Shown: piece after piece, positions 12,301-22,564 of the stretch
Layout of the letters: each line of letters opens with the position of its first letter
How positions within the stretch are numbered: position 1 is the stretch's first letter
Assembly: GCA_028015205.1 (NCBI GenBank)
Contig: CM051517.1
Span: 62,123,455-62,187,454 of the forward strand
Direction: 5' to 3'
From: Mytilisepta virgata
Lineage: Eukaryota > Mollusca > Bivalvia > Mytilida > Mytilidae
DNA: 64,000 bases
Notes under the pieces: generated by a model
The model's input: the letters and a program-made list of their open reading frames with translations, nothing else
Database searches by the model: none
What the model was told of the DNA's origin: nothing
Program-made: the position numbers and the translations under genes

Positions 12301-13401
12301 CGCTTTATATTTGGATTGTAAAGATAGCAGTCCATCAATGAAATGATAAGTCAGCTCTATAATGAAAACTACTAAGTACAAAACGAATTCCTATGGAAGT
12401 CAGAAACGAACTCGGTCTGAATAATACGTTTATAGTCAACCTCCTAAGTAATTTCCGTCTAATATTTTATGCAGAATAGTTTAAATAATAAAATTTGAAC
12501 TCGTTTTCTTTGAATATGTTTTAAGTGTCATTGGGACCAGCAAACATTTCTTAAAACTATAAACTTTTTTGGAGATCGAAAAGGTCAAAGAAGTGAAGCA
12601 TTGAAAGTTTCTCGGTAAACAAATAAAGTTTTTAGTCGTAAAGTGCTAATGAGTGGCACGGTTCCAGCCAATTCTAAATAAGGTCTTTTGATGTCGAAAG
12701 AATCTTATTATTAGCATGATGTTCAACGATTTTTAAAAAATCCTATCTCTTTGTTAAATTACAGATACTGGGGATGAAACAAAACTCCATGAATTGAAGA
12801 AAACTATTACTGATAACCCTACATGTTTAAGCAAATGGGGAACTGATATGATTCTTGATACACATGTCTGCGTTGGCAACGGCGACAAAGGAGCTTGTAA
12901 CGTGAGTATAACTGTTTTTCGGCAAAAGAATACCGAAGCGGCAAGAAAGTGGGGATAGCCACAATGAAATGAAATTACAAAACTATAATACAATAAATGC
13001 TAATAGGATGCAGAAAAAAGCAAAACTCCCTTTTCTGTCTGCTAAGGTAGATTTTTAACTGTGCAGGAGAGGCTTATACGCTTATTAAAAATCTTCCAAA
13101 TGCATATCTGCGCCTTTTTTGTCAAACAAAATGAACTACATCTCATATTTAAAGTTTTAAATATTAACATCAAATTAAAAACACGTTGAGTAGCTCAAGA
13201 AGCTATAATTATATACACGCTGCATCTTCTTTAAAGGGGGACTCTGGAGGTCCATTATCATGTCAGAAGGCAGAGAAGTGGTACTTAGCTGGAGCAACAT
13301 CATGGGGCTATAATGGCTGCCAGACAGAAGGATATCCAAACGTTTATACCAGAGTATCAGAATACAGAGACTGGATTTTACATAATATACGTATCAACTA
13401 G
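346..13401 (+). CDS. clip-like chymotrypsin/elastase-type serine protease (5' partial, six exons)
   Basis: Visible coding exons are 346-456, 775-955, 1328-1415, 1798-1966, 12765-12901 and 13237-13401. All have GT-AG borders and compatible phases, giving 282 residues and a TAG stop. The first exon encodes a six-cysteine module ending in adjacent cysteines (CC), as in clip domains. The second contains the activation site, R before IVHG, and the catalytic His in TAAHC. The catalytic Asp is in NDIALL (exon 4) and the catalytic Ser in GDSGGP (exon 6). The family is S1 (trypsin-like), secreted as a zymogen. Six residues before the catalytic Ser, the base of the S1 pocket, is Gly rather than the trypsin Asp, so elastase- or chymotrypsin-like cleavage is inferred. 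Signal peptide and start are outside the window. The 10.8 kb intron between exons 4 and 5 hosts another gene on the opposite strand. In bivalves such proteases serve digestion or immunity; the sequence does not decide which. Confidence 0.9.
2105..2172. repeat. perfect 28-bp hairpin
   Basis: Arms 2105-2132 and 2145-2172 are exact reverse complements around a 12-base loop. The right arm and the following about 30 bases recur in diverged form at about 43347-43403, so the hairpin is probably the folded end of a dispersed repeat. Confidence 0.8.
2311..2798. mobile_element. Tc1/mariner-type MITE
   Basis: A 488-bp interval bounded by imperfect inverted repeats of about 45 bp. Both begin TACACTCAGTGG, and the outermost TA may be the target duplication. 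The inside is AT-rich and non-coding. The terminal motif and TA border are typical of Tc1/mariner-derived MITEs. It lies in the large protease intron. Confidence 0.7.
3103..3364 (-). mobile_element. tRNA-derived SINE, family 1
   Basis: Read on the minus strand it opens with an A box (TGGCCGAGTGG) and a B box (GTTCGAATCTC) like a Leu/Ser-type tRNA, followed by a conserved body. It is flanked by an 11-bp direct repeat (3092-3102 and 3365-3375), a target-site duplication. Further copies are at 7143-7400, 27113-27366 and 52133-52343. Confidence 0.85.
4185..6117 (-). CDS. secreted Cys/Trp/Lys-rich then Gly-rich protein, KRMP-like
   Basis: Coding exons are complement(6060-6117), complement(5704-5729) and complement(4185-4457). 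Phases match, giving 118 residues. A 5' untranslated exon at about complement(8746-8768) and an acceptor at 6144 complete the gene. Residues 1-23 are a signal peptide (hydrophobic core, ending SEA). Residues 24-53 are basic and aromatic with Cys25, 32, 38 and 49, paired tryptophans and lysines. Residues 55-110 are GGGF/GGAG-type repeats, and the end is lysine- and tyrosine-containing. This order (signal, four-Cys Lys-rich segment, Gly-rich tail) is that of pearl-oyster KRMP shell-matrix proteins. The match is by architecture from memory, so a Gly-rich antimicrobial or byssal protein is also possible. A GTGAGT donor-like site just before the stop leaves open one more 3' exon. The gene lies antisense within the protease intron. 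Confidence 0.75.
4926..5273 (-). mobile_element. tRNA-derived SINE, family 2
   Basis: The minus strand begins with A box TGGTCTAGTGG and B box GGTTCGATCCC, followed by a body that recurs at 24699-25040 and, diverged, at 45180-45396 and 54116-54318. A 14-bp target duplication flanks it (4912-4925 and 5274-5287). It lies in the intron between coding exons 2 and 3 of the KRMP-like gene. Confidence 0.85.
6205..6545. mobile_element. short inverted-repeat MITE
   Basis: Imperfect inverted ends of about 35 bp (left starts AGGCCACACCAAATTTATTT) enclose AT-rich non-coding DNA. A related one-sided copy lies near 4662-4800. It sits about 60 bases upstream of the second exon of the KRMP-like gene. Confidence 0.6.
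6780..7670 (-). pseudogene. LINE C-terminal fragment, split by a SINE
   Basis: On the minus strand, translation from about 7670 down to 7401 and again from 7130 to 6850 gives one continuous retroelement tail. It has the recurring signature LTKFRISDH, then [10 protein letters not shown] and a short zinc-knuckle-like [10 protein letters not shown]. It carries an in-frame stop near its 5' end. A second copy of the same family is at 33524-34217 on the plus strand. The segment after the coding part shares a GGTCCACATTGG motif with the other copy. The SINE at 7143-7400 interrupts it. Confidence 0.75.
7143..7400 (-). mobile_element. tRNA-derived SINE, family 1, inserted in a LINE
   Basis: Same family as 3103-3364, with A and B boxes on the minus strand. 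The flanking 12-bp direct repeat TTATCTATATAT (7131-7142, 7401-7412) is its target duplication. Removing the insert and one repeat restores the LINE reading frame. Confidence 0.85.
8254..8570. repeat. imperfect palindrome followed by a 42-bp tandem repeat
   Basis: 8254-8376 folds back on itself with arms of about 50 bp rich in CAATACA/TGTATTG. From about 8460 to 8570 there are about 2.7 copies of a unit of about 42 bp containing GGAATTCCATATTGCC. ORFs read from it are repeat artefacts. Confidence 0.6.
8746..8768 (-). other. 5' untranslated exon of the KRMP-like gene
   Basis: On the minus strand this stretch lies about 25 bases below a TATA box and ends at a strong donor (AAG|GTAAGG). The next acceptor, CTTTATTTAAG, precedes 6143, from which the exon runs into the start codon at 6117. 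The transcription start is an estimate. Confidence 0.5.
8794..8801 (-). promoter_or_regulatory. TATA box of the KRMP-like gene
   Basis: TATAAATA on the minus strand, about 25-30 bases upstream of the inferred untranslated exon. It indicates an independent promoter inside the protease intron. Confidence 0.55.
8802..11634. other. intronic DNA, nothing recognisable
   Basis: Part of the large protease intron. It contains homopolymer runs near 9146-9178, but I found no splice-compatible coding block, tRNA or clear element. Confidence 0.5.
11635..12273 (+). mobile_element. hairpin-ended element with tandem core (family A, pearl/HINE-like)
   Basis: It starts with the hairpin AGCTCACCTGACCCAAAGGG...GAGCT (11635-11665) followed by a CGTCCGTCGTCC motif. 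It contains about two core repeats with a 152-bp period (11899 and 12051). It ends with a second hairpin (AGGCTCTTGAGAGCCT) at about 12253-12273. Similar hairpin plus tandem-core architecture is known for bivalve pearl and Helentron-associated elements. Other copies are at 14662-16386 and 48727-49259. Confidence 0.7.
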
Positions 13402-14304
13402 AAACTATAGATTTTACAAACATACCCTAAATGATAACCTGTCAGAATATAAACAGAAAGTTGTCATGGCTCTCAGATTAAATCGTTCCAAAGCATGTGA
13501 CGTTTTATTGTTTATTGGTGTTTCATCTCAATTTTTATATCTCCCGCTTAGCGAAGCAGGGAATATATAGTTATGGATGATTCAGATCGTCTGCACCTAT
13601 TTACTGCATACACCAGTGAATTGATTTCTGTGAAGCTTTCCGTGAATCTTCCGTGTACATTGAAATTGTGCACAATTATTTTATTTTTCATCAGAATGGT
13701 CTTTGGGGTTTTCCACATATACAAACATGGACGTTGAAATTTCTTCATAATGGTAATGTCAGAGGGGGTGGAAAGGGGGGTACCTTTCTCCTTTCTCCCG
13801 CCCCTCGTCTCCTTTCTCCCGCCCCCTCTCTCCTTTCTCCCACCCCTCTGCTTCCATCTCCCACCTTAACAACCGTCTTTTTTTCAGATCAATCGATTTT
13901 AATACAAATTTGAATTAATATATGACCATATATAGGTGGCATAGGTCTTTATTAAAGCATATACTGATTTTACGAACAAGGCCTGCCTCCGACTCGTACG
14001 CAAATTAATACACAATGTTGGAATGTTGTCAATGGTGCATTGTGCATGCCCCAATGTCAAGAAACTCATTATTGATATGTATGGTCATGTATGAGGATCA
14101 TGAAATTAGACATAGTTTTTTTATTGTGTCATCTCTATTTTTCCCTGTCCTCGAGAACACCTTTGTATATCAAGTGGATAACGTAAATATTTTAAGGTGA
14201 CCTGGAAAACGCGTTAAGTACATGTAATATTGTTTAGAGGAGGGAGTGTATCTCTCTGACATTGTCAGCACCCCTTTTTAAATTTGTAGAAGATCGCCAA
14301 ATAC
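13402..14304. other. 3' flank of the protease gene with CT-rich repeat
   Basis: No coding block is visible. 13620-13870 is a repeat whose two further copies are at 17575-17720 and 17740-17880; each contains a GTGTACATT...GTGCACC segment and a GTTTTCCACA segment. It runs into CT-rich low-complexity DNA (CTCCTTTCTCCCGCCCC, three copies), also seen at 17446-17520. Confidence 0.5.
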
Positions 14305-14514
14305 TTAGGGGACGACAATTTGATATTCTGGGGGGGGGGGGGGGGGGGGGGGGGGTCCAGGAAGATTTGTTTTGGATTGGTTATTTATTTTTGTGGAAAA
14401 TAAAGACCGTTGAAGCATGATTTTTCATTTTCAGTAAAACAAGGGACTGATTATTTATTTTCACAATTATATTTATAATATTTGAAAATACACAATTTTT
14501 AAATTCATGTTTTT

Positions 14515-16423
14515 ATTCTTAAATAGATGACATAGTCAAGGTTGTATCTGTTCGGAATTTTGGCTGTTCCACCTCGCAGTCTTAATCCCTGTCCAGCAAT
14601 GTGGTATTCTTTAAGACCATCATAAAGATACCATTTGTTGTTGTGTTTGATGCTAGCACAACTAGAGGCTCTCAAGAGCCTGTATCGCTCACCTGGATTT
14701 AACTTTTCACCATGAGCAGACCTAAAAATTTATTGAAATGTTGCAGTCAATTTGGCTGGTTTTTCTATAGAATTCTATGTTAAACTAATTTCAGCTGTGG
14801 CAGTCATCTTGGTTGACAGTCCAGGTCAACGGATACATTTCTAAAAGAGAAGGACCAATGCTGCCAAGTCTGGCTCCTATATGTCAAGTGGTTTCAGACA
14901 AGAAAGTTTTTCAATTTAAGTTTTCAAACTAAGTTCGGTTGTGGCGGCCATCTTGGTTGACAGTCTGGGTCACCCCACAAAATTCTGAAAGAGGACCATC
15001 TAAGGACCATTGCTACCAAGTCTAATTCTAATTGGCTTAGTGGTTTCAGACAAGAAGATTTTTGATTGAATTTCCCATATTGTCCTATGTTAAACTAAGT
15101 TCTGCTGTGGTGGCCATCTTGGTTCTTAGTCCACAAAATCAGACACATTTCTGAAAAAGGACCTCCCAAGGACCAATCCTGCCAAGTCTGGTTCCAATTG
15201 GTCAAGTGGTTTAAGACAAGAAGATTTTTCAATGAATTTTCCCATAGGGCCCTATGTTAAACTAAGTTCTGCTGTGGCGGCCATCTTGGTTCACAGTCCA
15301 CGAAATCAGACACATTTCTGAAAAAGGACCTCCTAAGGACCAATGCTGCCAATTCCTGCTCCAATATGTCAAGTGGTTTCAGACAAGAAGATTTTTCAAT
15401 GAATTTTCGTATAGAGCCCTATGTTAAACTAAGTTCGGTTGTGGTGGCCATCTTGGTTGACAGTCCGGGTCATCGGACACACCTCTGTAAGAGGACCATC
15501 TAAGGACCATTGCTGCCAAGTCTTGTTCCAATTGGTCTAGTGGTTTAAAACAAGAAGATTTTTCAATGAATAAGGCCCAATGTTAAACTAAGTTCGGCTG
15601 TGGCGGTCATCTTGGTTAACAGTCTGGGTCATAGGACATATTTCTAAAAGAGAACCTCCTAAGAACCATTACTGCCAACTTTGTTTCCAACTGGCCTTGT
15701 AGTTTCATATAAGAAGATTTTTGAAAGTAAACCCTCCTTTTTTCTATTTTTATTAACAGCAGCCATGTTGGTTGGAAGTCGGGGATTCCAGACATATTTT
15801 TGGAAGGGGCCACCCAAGGACCATTCCACCAAAGTTTGGTCTCAATTGGGCCAGTGGTTTGAGAGGAAAAGATCTTTAAAGGAAATTTTACGCTGGATGC
15901 CGTCTTTAAAGGGCAAAAACTCCTATAAGGGGTCAATCAATGATTTTGGTCATGTTGACTTATTTGTAGATCTTACTTTGTTGAACATTTTTGCTGTTTA
16001 CAATTTGTCTTTATCTGTAATAATATTCAAGATAATAACCTAAAACTGCAAAATTTTCTTAAAATTAACAATTCAGGGGCAAGATCTTGACCTTATGAAC
16101 ATTTTTACCCCATATCAGTTTTGCTCTAATTGCTTTACTTTTTGAGATATAAGACAAAAACTGCAGTTTACCCCTATGTTCTATTTTTAGCCATGTCGGC
16201 CATGTTGGTTGGCAGGCGGGGTCATCGGACATATTTTTTAAACTAGATACCCCAATGATGATTGTGGCCAAGTTTTGTTATATTTGGCCTAGTAGTTTCA
16301 GAGTTTTGTAAAAGTTAACAGACGACGACAACGACGGACGCCAAGTGATGAGAAAAGCTCACTTGACCTTTCAGGTCAGGTGAGCTAAAAATGGCCACCA
16401 TTGCCATAAATCTGTGCACCAAA
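14515..16423 (-). pseudogene. C-terminal protease-like coding remnant (USP-type His box?), interrupted
   Basis: On the minus strand an acceptor TTTTGCAG precedes 16423. The reading FGAQIYGNGGHF runs to 16387, where a family-A element begins. On the far side, from 14661, the frame continues with CASIKHNNKWYLYDGLKEYH and ends at a TGA (14515), followed by AATAAA-like sequence. G-G-H-F followed after about 10 residues by K-W-Y-L-Y-D resembles the His-box region of ubiquitin-specific proteases (GHY...WYxFDD). This is pattern recognition on about 60 residues only. The insertion breaks the exon, so I call it a remnant. Confidence 0.4.
14662..16386 (-). mobile_element. family-A hairpin-ended element with about seven tandem units
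   Basis: Inverted relative to 11635-12273: it opens with CTAGAGGCTCTCAAGAGCC and closes with CAGGTGAGCT. GGTTGACAGTC-like landmarks at 14811, 14955, 15121, 15288, 15455, 15613 and 15770 give a repeat period of 144-167 bp. The trinucleotide-rich GACGACGACAACGACGG motif lies next to the terminal hairpin. Translations across it are not conserved proteins. Confidence 0.75.
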
Positions 16424-16595
16424 CTGCAAAATCAAGAAACTGAATTATAGGTGCAAATAGAAATATGCAATGTTTATAATGCATGCTTGTACATTCATGT
16501 TGTTTTGTGTATTGCTCTGTTTAAAGTAAAGGAGAAAGGAAAATGGAATGCAGATATATATTTCTGAAGTTTAAGTTAAATGTACCAGTATGTTG

Positions 16596-16598
<3 letters not shown>

Positions 16599-16653
<55 letters not shown>
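16599..16653. repeat. (TA)n microsatellite
   Basis: About 27 uninterrupted TA units. The YIYIY proteins read from it on both strands are artefacts. Confidence 0.95.
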
Positions 16654-16658
<5 letters not shown>

Positions 16659-17540
16659 GAAAGGGGGTTTAACTTTGGGGTATACCAGTATAATAAGTTT
16701 ATACTTACATCTTATAAATTCGATGAGATGAAATACATTATGTACCATTTAATCGAAATTAATCATCATCCTCTGGAAGTGAATCTTCTGAATTCAAAAC
16801 TGCATATATTGCATACGTACAAAAAACAACATAGGTTAAAATGGGAAAAGGTATTAAAGTGAGGTAAATGCTCATGAGACAATATACCTCAAGTGAAATG
16901 AAACCCATTTTCAGACATTTCAAAAACATATTTATATATGGCGTAGTTTATATATTATTAAAATATTTGGGAAGTTTTTCCCGAAAAAAAAATATGAAAA
17001 AAGACGAATTTTGGTAGAATCTGGTGCCATCTCATGCTTTAAAACATGCATTTATAAAATGGTTTAAAAGACCTGCTGAGTTATTTATTTTCAATACATT
17101 TTAGGTGAGGTTATTTATTTTCAAACTACCACAGAACAAATCATTCATTTTTGTTATTATCAAGGCTGAGTTATTTATTTTCAAAATCCTCCTGCCCCCC
17201 CCCCCCCAGAATATCAAATGGTCGTCCCCTTAGAGGAAACAGATACCCACATGTGAAGACAAACCGGAAATGATGGGGGCATAGGATGATTTCTAGAAAT
17301 GATCGCAAATGGCAAAAATGGTTTGGGAAATATAAATGTTGCCTTTTTTCAAAGATTTGTGCTTTTATTAGAACATTTAGTATCCAGTTTTTTCGTTTTT
17401 TTACATCTTTATTTTTTTCAACATTAAAGTTCGTCTCCCTTTGATAGTTCTCCCTCCTTTCTCTCCTTGCTCCCGCCCCCTGTCTCCTTTCTCCCTGTCT
17501 CCCAATACCCTTTCCACCCCCTCATGTCAGGAGGGTAGGC

Positions 17541-17885
17541 ATGCCGTGTCCGCAACTCCTCCTAAACCAGAGAATGGCTTTATGTGAAACGTTCAGGGAA
17601 TCTTCAGTGTACATTACCATTGTGCACCTTATATTTTGGTTTTTTTATCGAAAAGTTTTGGGGGTTTTCCACAGACAAACACTGAATTTGCCATTTCTTC
17701 ATGTAAAGAAAAGGGGGTTGCCATGTGCCCTCCTAAACCAGAGAATGGCTTTGTGACACTTTCAGAGAATGTTCAGTGTACATTACCATTGTACACCTTA
17801 TATTTTTAAAAATAGTTTTTTTTATCAAAATGATTTTTCTTGGCGTTTCCCATTGACAAACATGGACTTGTAATTGTATCCATAG
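17541..17885 (+). repeat. two tandem copies of the repeat also at 13620-13740
   Basis: CCTAAACCAGAGAATGGCTT occurs twice (about 17561 and 17733). Each is followed by TCAGTGTACATTACCATTGT and a GTTTTCCACA/GTTTCCCATT segment. Same orientation as the copy downstream of the protease gene. Confidence 0.6.
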
Positions 17886-18200
17886 CAAGGATATATACAT
17901 TTGTGAACACTTCTAGTTGGTATTATCTTCAACATCTTTCAATAAACGTGAAATTTGCAATACACATTAAAAATTGTGTCAATGTTATAGATTAAACGGG
18001 ATCTAATGAAAATGTTTTGGCACAAAAAGGATTCACTCATATGATAACATTTCAGACAAAGGAACATTACTTTTATTGCTGATTTTTACACTCCCTGTAA
18101 ATCAAGCTTGCAGAGTGCATTTACCATACAGCAGTTAGTTTCAGTTATGAAAGAACAATTCTGGGTGGGACTGATAAAATTTCACCCATATTATCATTAC

Positions 18201-18605
18201 TAGAGGCTCAATTGAGCCTGAATCGCTCACCTGGAGAATGAAGCAGATAACCTACTGCATATTTAATTTTGTTTGTATATCAAATCTTAACCTATTGGAC
18301 GGAATGAGAAACTTTTATAAAGGTCCTTCTATACACTTATTCCTTGGTTAATATTGGCCTTGTAGTTTTCCAGGAGATGAAACTGTGTTTTCCCATAAGC
18401 TTCAATGCAAATCTATCTTACACAACAGCCACCATGTTTTGAATTTGAGTCCACCAGCAGTGGCATCGACTCAGTGGTTAAAATATAATTCTTTGATACC
18501 AAATTTGATGCACAAGATGTGCACATTTCGTCAATTTACAACTCCTCAGTTGTGCTCAAGGCCTAAAATGTTGAAAAACAAAACAACAATCCAAAAGGTT
18601 GAAGA
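18201..18605 (+). repeat. family-A end fragment joined to a dispersed repeat
   Basis: 18201-18237 is the CTAGAGGCTC...CTCACCTGG end of family A. 18451-18605 (CCACCAGCAGTGGCATCGAC, then CACAAGATGTGCACAT and AGTTGTGCTCAAGGCCTAAA) recurs at 57941-58040 and 58217-58292 inside the NLR-like gene. Confidence 0.6.
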
Positions 18606-19087
18606 GCAAATTTAAAATACCAAAAAAAAAAAAAAAAAAAATTGGGACTTGTTTTTAGTTTCTATTTGGAAACCAACACCCCCTTCAATATTTTTTTTAC
18701 ATTGTTGCTGTGAACATGTACCATTCTTTACTCAGAAAAAGATCATCTACAGACATCCTTACATCATGAACTTAAGTTGACGTGCTCAAGTGATTTGCCG
18801 TTTGTTGCTTTTTTTGTGACCTTATATATTGTTCAGAACTTATTTGTCAGTATCATGAATTCTATAAATATCGCTAGCATGCATTCTGTTTTTCGGAATA
18901 TTAGTGGAAGTGACAGTTATGCCAATTTTTTAAAGCATACGCTCAAAATGTTGTATTTAAAAACCCCTCCCCCATAGCGTGCTTTCTGTAAACTCGTGAA
19001 AAATGTTGACAATTATAGACGACCCCTAAACAAAAAAAAAACATTCTTTGAAACATTCAGATTTACAACAAGTGTGGACCCTAAAAG

Positions 19088-19975
19088 ATGTCTCGCCTGT
19101 CCGCGCTTGACCCAGACTTTAAAGAAAAAAATTGACAAAGTCACTGAACCATGAAATTGAGGTCAAGGACACATGACAGGTGTCAGACTGGCATGTACCC
19201 ATATAGATCTAGCTATAGACCATATCTGATGAATCTAGTCATTGCACTTGCTGAAATATAAACTTTTGAGGAAAAAATTGACAAAGTCACTGAACCATGA
19301 AATTGAGGTCAAGGGCACATGAAAGGTGTCAGACTGGCATGTACCCATACAGATCTTGCTATAAGCCATGTATGATGAGTCTATTCATTGTAGTTGCAGA
19401 AAAATGGACTTTAGAAGAAAAAATTGACAAAGTCACTGAGCTGTGAAATTGAGGTCAAGGACACATGACAGGTGTCAGACTCCCATGTACCCATATAGAT
19501 CTTACTATATACCAAATATGATGACTCTAAACATTACAGTTACTAAGAAAGGGACTTGAATGTAAAACTATGTCGCAGATTTTCGAAGTTCACTGAACCG
19601 TGCAATTGAGGTCAAGGACAAATGACAGGTGTCAGACTGGCATGTACCCATATAGATCTCACTGTAGACCAAATATAATAACTCTAGGTATTATAGTTTC
19701 TGAGAAAAGGATTTGAATGTAAAACTATGTCGCAATGTTTATGTGGGTATTGAACCATGAAAAAAAGGTCAAGGTCATCTAAAAATGTGCTGCTGAAAAG
19801 GTCATCACTTCATGCACCTGTGGACCAAAGATGAACATTGTAAGTATTATACTTTAAAAGTTATTAAGGTTTTACAAAAAGTTAACGCCGTCGCCGTCGC
19901 CGTCGCCTTCGCCGTCGCCGCCGGATTGCTATACCTATGTCTCGCTTCCAGCGACTTTCGTCGCAGGCGAGACAA
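19088..19975 (-). mobile_element. hairpin-ended element with tandem core (family G)
   Basis: The right end is a hairpin, GTCTCGCTTCCAGCGAC...GGCGAGAC, next to a GCCGTC trinucleotide tract. The left end is TGTCTCGCCTG. The core has about four units of about 145 bp, each with CACTGAACC, TGAAATTGAGGTCAAGG and GTGTCAGACT. The layout matches 52424-53736 though the core sequence is different. The alanine-valine ORF over the GTC tract is an artefact. Confidence 0.65.
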
Positions 19976-20649
19976 AAAAAACAACAACTTGTAAGCTTAT
20001 TGGCCATTGTTGCAATGGAAACAAGAAACAGCCTAAGGAATAGTAAAATAGTTTTCCTTCTTCACTGTTTGGTGGTGCTTCCTGCCCATTAGCCAACCAA
20101 ACATCACTAAACTATTAATCAGATTTAATTTTCGTTGGAAAATTCAGTTAAAAATAGAAGCATGATGGGAATGCATTTTTATTGGCCAAAAAAAGAACCC
20201 TAGAAAGTTTAGAGCCAATTTTACACAAACACAACAACAACTAAATATATATGCATATAATATATAATCTAATCAAACATTTTTTTAGAATTTCTTCTTT
20301 GTATTACAGCTTTAATTCATTTTACTAATTTCATGAAACATAAAAAAAACTCATACATCAAAATAATTCATAAAATTCCCATATTAAATAAAATTCAAAA
20401 TTTATTGAATAATTTATCTTTGGTTTTTCTCAATACACAAAAATATTGTGGATTAAAAATATACATAAAAATCTTTTATACATGTATATTTATTTCAAAC
20501 AACAAGAGTATAAGGCAATCGATAAATGATAAATATCCTCTACATTTGAGTCATAGTAAATTTCAATTTTCATAAATATCTCATACTGAAATAAATCTAA
20601 ACTAGAAATTGTGTTGGTAATACACGGATGCCACGCCCTAAAATCCATA

Positions 20650-20925
20650 TAAACACAAAACTATGCTTAGTTCCAAAGAAATGAACCTAAACACAAAACT
20701 TAACCAGAGTCGCTCAAGCATAAAATGTAGGTCATAATGACCCAATTATTGTATGACTGCTCAGTACTACCCAAGGCACATCCGCTGATGAAGTTTCATT
20801 GATACACTACGCTTTGTTCCAAAGAAATGAACCTAAACACAAAACTTAACCACATAGTTCCGACATACAGACAAGGGTAACTTTATATGCCCCATCCACT
20901 TTCAAGGCTGGGGTATAAAAAGAAC
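20650..20925 (+). mobile_element. hairpin-ended tandem element (family C), short copy
   Basis: Two partial units of GTTCCAAAGAAATGAACCTA, about 150 bp apart, are followed by ACAGACAAGGGTAA and a terminal GCCCCATCC...GGCTGGGG hairpin. The same units and terminus occur at 42433-43195. Confidence 0.55.
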
Positions 20926-22564
20926 AGATTTTAATGTAGATGTTATATAATTGTGAAATTCTAAAGTACTTAATCCAATATAAACAATCGTTGTACATGA
21001 AAATGCTGTCTATTTTGATTCTAATCCAATACTACATGTGTTTAAATACATAATGCTGTCTTAGATTCTATGGTACTGTGTAAATACTGTGTATTTAAAA
21101 AAAAAATTCTCTGATAATCTCAGACACCCAAATCTCGTACAAAATTGACATAATATGAATGGTTACAGTTGTCATATTTTCCTTTAATTAGTTTCATTTA
21201 GAAACATATGATATTGATTTCTTTCTACAATTAAGGATGATCGCTTGTCTAATAGGAAATAAATAGGATTTAAAATAGGTGTTTTAGTTTGAGAGAACAT
21301 GTAAATAGTAAACAAATAAGCAAGAAAAAAAATATAGGTTCATGTGCTCATTTTAGAGCTATAAGGCCTTGAAAATTTGCAGGAAATGAGTTTTCTCTGG
21401 ACTTTTCATTGTCTTTGTATTGACAACTTCAGTCTTTCAAAATGTATGAAAAAATAAAAAGGATTTCAAAAATTTTTGTCAAATACCATTTTAAGGAATA
21501 TATGATTGAATTATAAAAGGTTTATGAGCAAAATATTTCATTTTCAAAGAATAGATAAAACCCGAGGATTCCGAATATCTGACAAAAAGACCAAAACATG
21601 ATCAGCAAGCATCCTTAAAACAAGAACAGTAACAATATTTGCATTTCCGATAACAATGGATTTTTTAAATTGTTACTTAATTTTTCAGTATAATAAGCAA
21701 AATTTGATAACAAAAATACTGTTAACCATTGTTAACCATCAAAATCATGTATTATCAATATAATTTATAGCTTAAACACTAAGTGCGAAATTAAAAAACA
21801 AATCCTAGTGTAGATACATAATGCTGTCTCACAAACAATACTACAATTTTCCTGTAAATGTATTAAAAAATCATGTAATGCTATTTGTCTACAAAATAGG
21901 TAGCAATAATACTATATTTAACAGTAATTTAATTTGAGATGCCCAATAAATTTCATTTTAAACATAATACATTGGGTTCCCACATAATTACTTTTTATGA
22001 AAACTTAACTTTGAACTATTTAATCCATTAGAAGGGCTATGCACTTAAAAGCATGCATATCAACCTGGCCTACAATAACAATTAGAACATAAAAACAAAA
22101 CATAAAAATCTGCAAAGTAACGACATAAAATCAAATTTATGATACATTAAAAATAAGAATAAAACCCTTAACTTCAATTACATTTTCTATGTTTCTCCAC
22201 AAATTGCTCATTGACAATTTTTCAAGATCCATGTTTTAGTTCTAATCTTAATTTTTTTCTCTCCGCTGGGTGACCATAAATGTTATAATCAACTTCCACT
22301 AGTTTCAAAAGTTTTAAATTTTCATCGTTTCAAAATATTTTTTTTATTGTCCTTCCTGCATGTTTCTCTTTTATCAGAACTTTATATGAAATAATTTTTA
22401 ATGAAACGAAAATACACAAAATTACAATTCATGTAAAAAATTTTAAAACAACCTTAAGACTCTTTTACTTTCTCCATCAGGAAACATACTTCAATAAATA
22501 TAAAATAATAAGTTCTATATATATCAGAAAATTATTTCTTGAAAAAAAGAATGTTATAAATAAA
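20926..22564. other. AT-rich DNA, probably 3' untranslated/3' flank of CFAP161
   Basis: No coding block on either strand. It lies directly after the CFAP161 stop codon and is rich in short A/T runs, so part of it is likely the 3' UTR. No single polyadenylation site can be chosen. Confidence 0.4.

Larger units (their letters stand above)
14305..17233. mobile_element. 2.9-kb foldback element with G-tract ends
   Basis: The left end reads TTAGGGGACGACAATTTGAT, then TATTCTG and a long G run. The right end is its reverse complement with a C run (17196-17208). Inside both ends TTATTTATTTTCA-type motifs recur. The interior holds a coding remnant (14515-16423) and a family-A element (14662-16386). 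The class is not recognised; it is a candidate non-autonomous DNA transposon. Confidence 0.55.

Noticed and set aside
14332..14355. Long G run as a quadruplex regulatory element
   Set aside because: It belongs to the terminal repeat of the foldback element (matching C run at 17196-17208) and its length is error-prone in sequencing; no promoter context.
16521..16862. Tyr-Ile repeat proteins on both strands
   Set aside because: Reading of a (TA)n microsatellite.
19812..19994. Ala-Val-rich small protein
   Set aside because: Reading of the GTC trinucleotide tract at the end of a family-G element.
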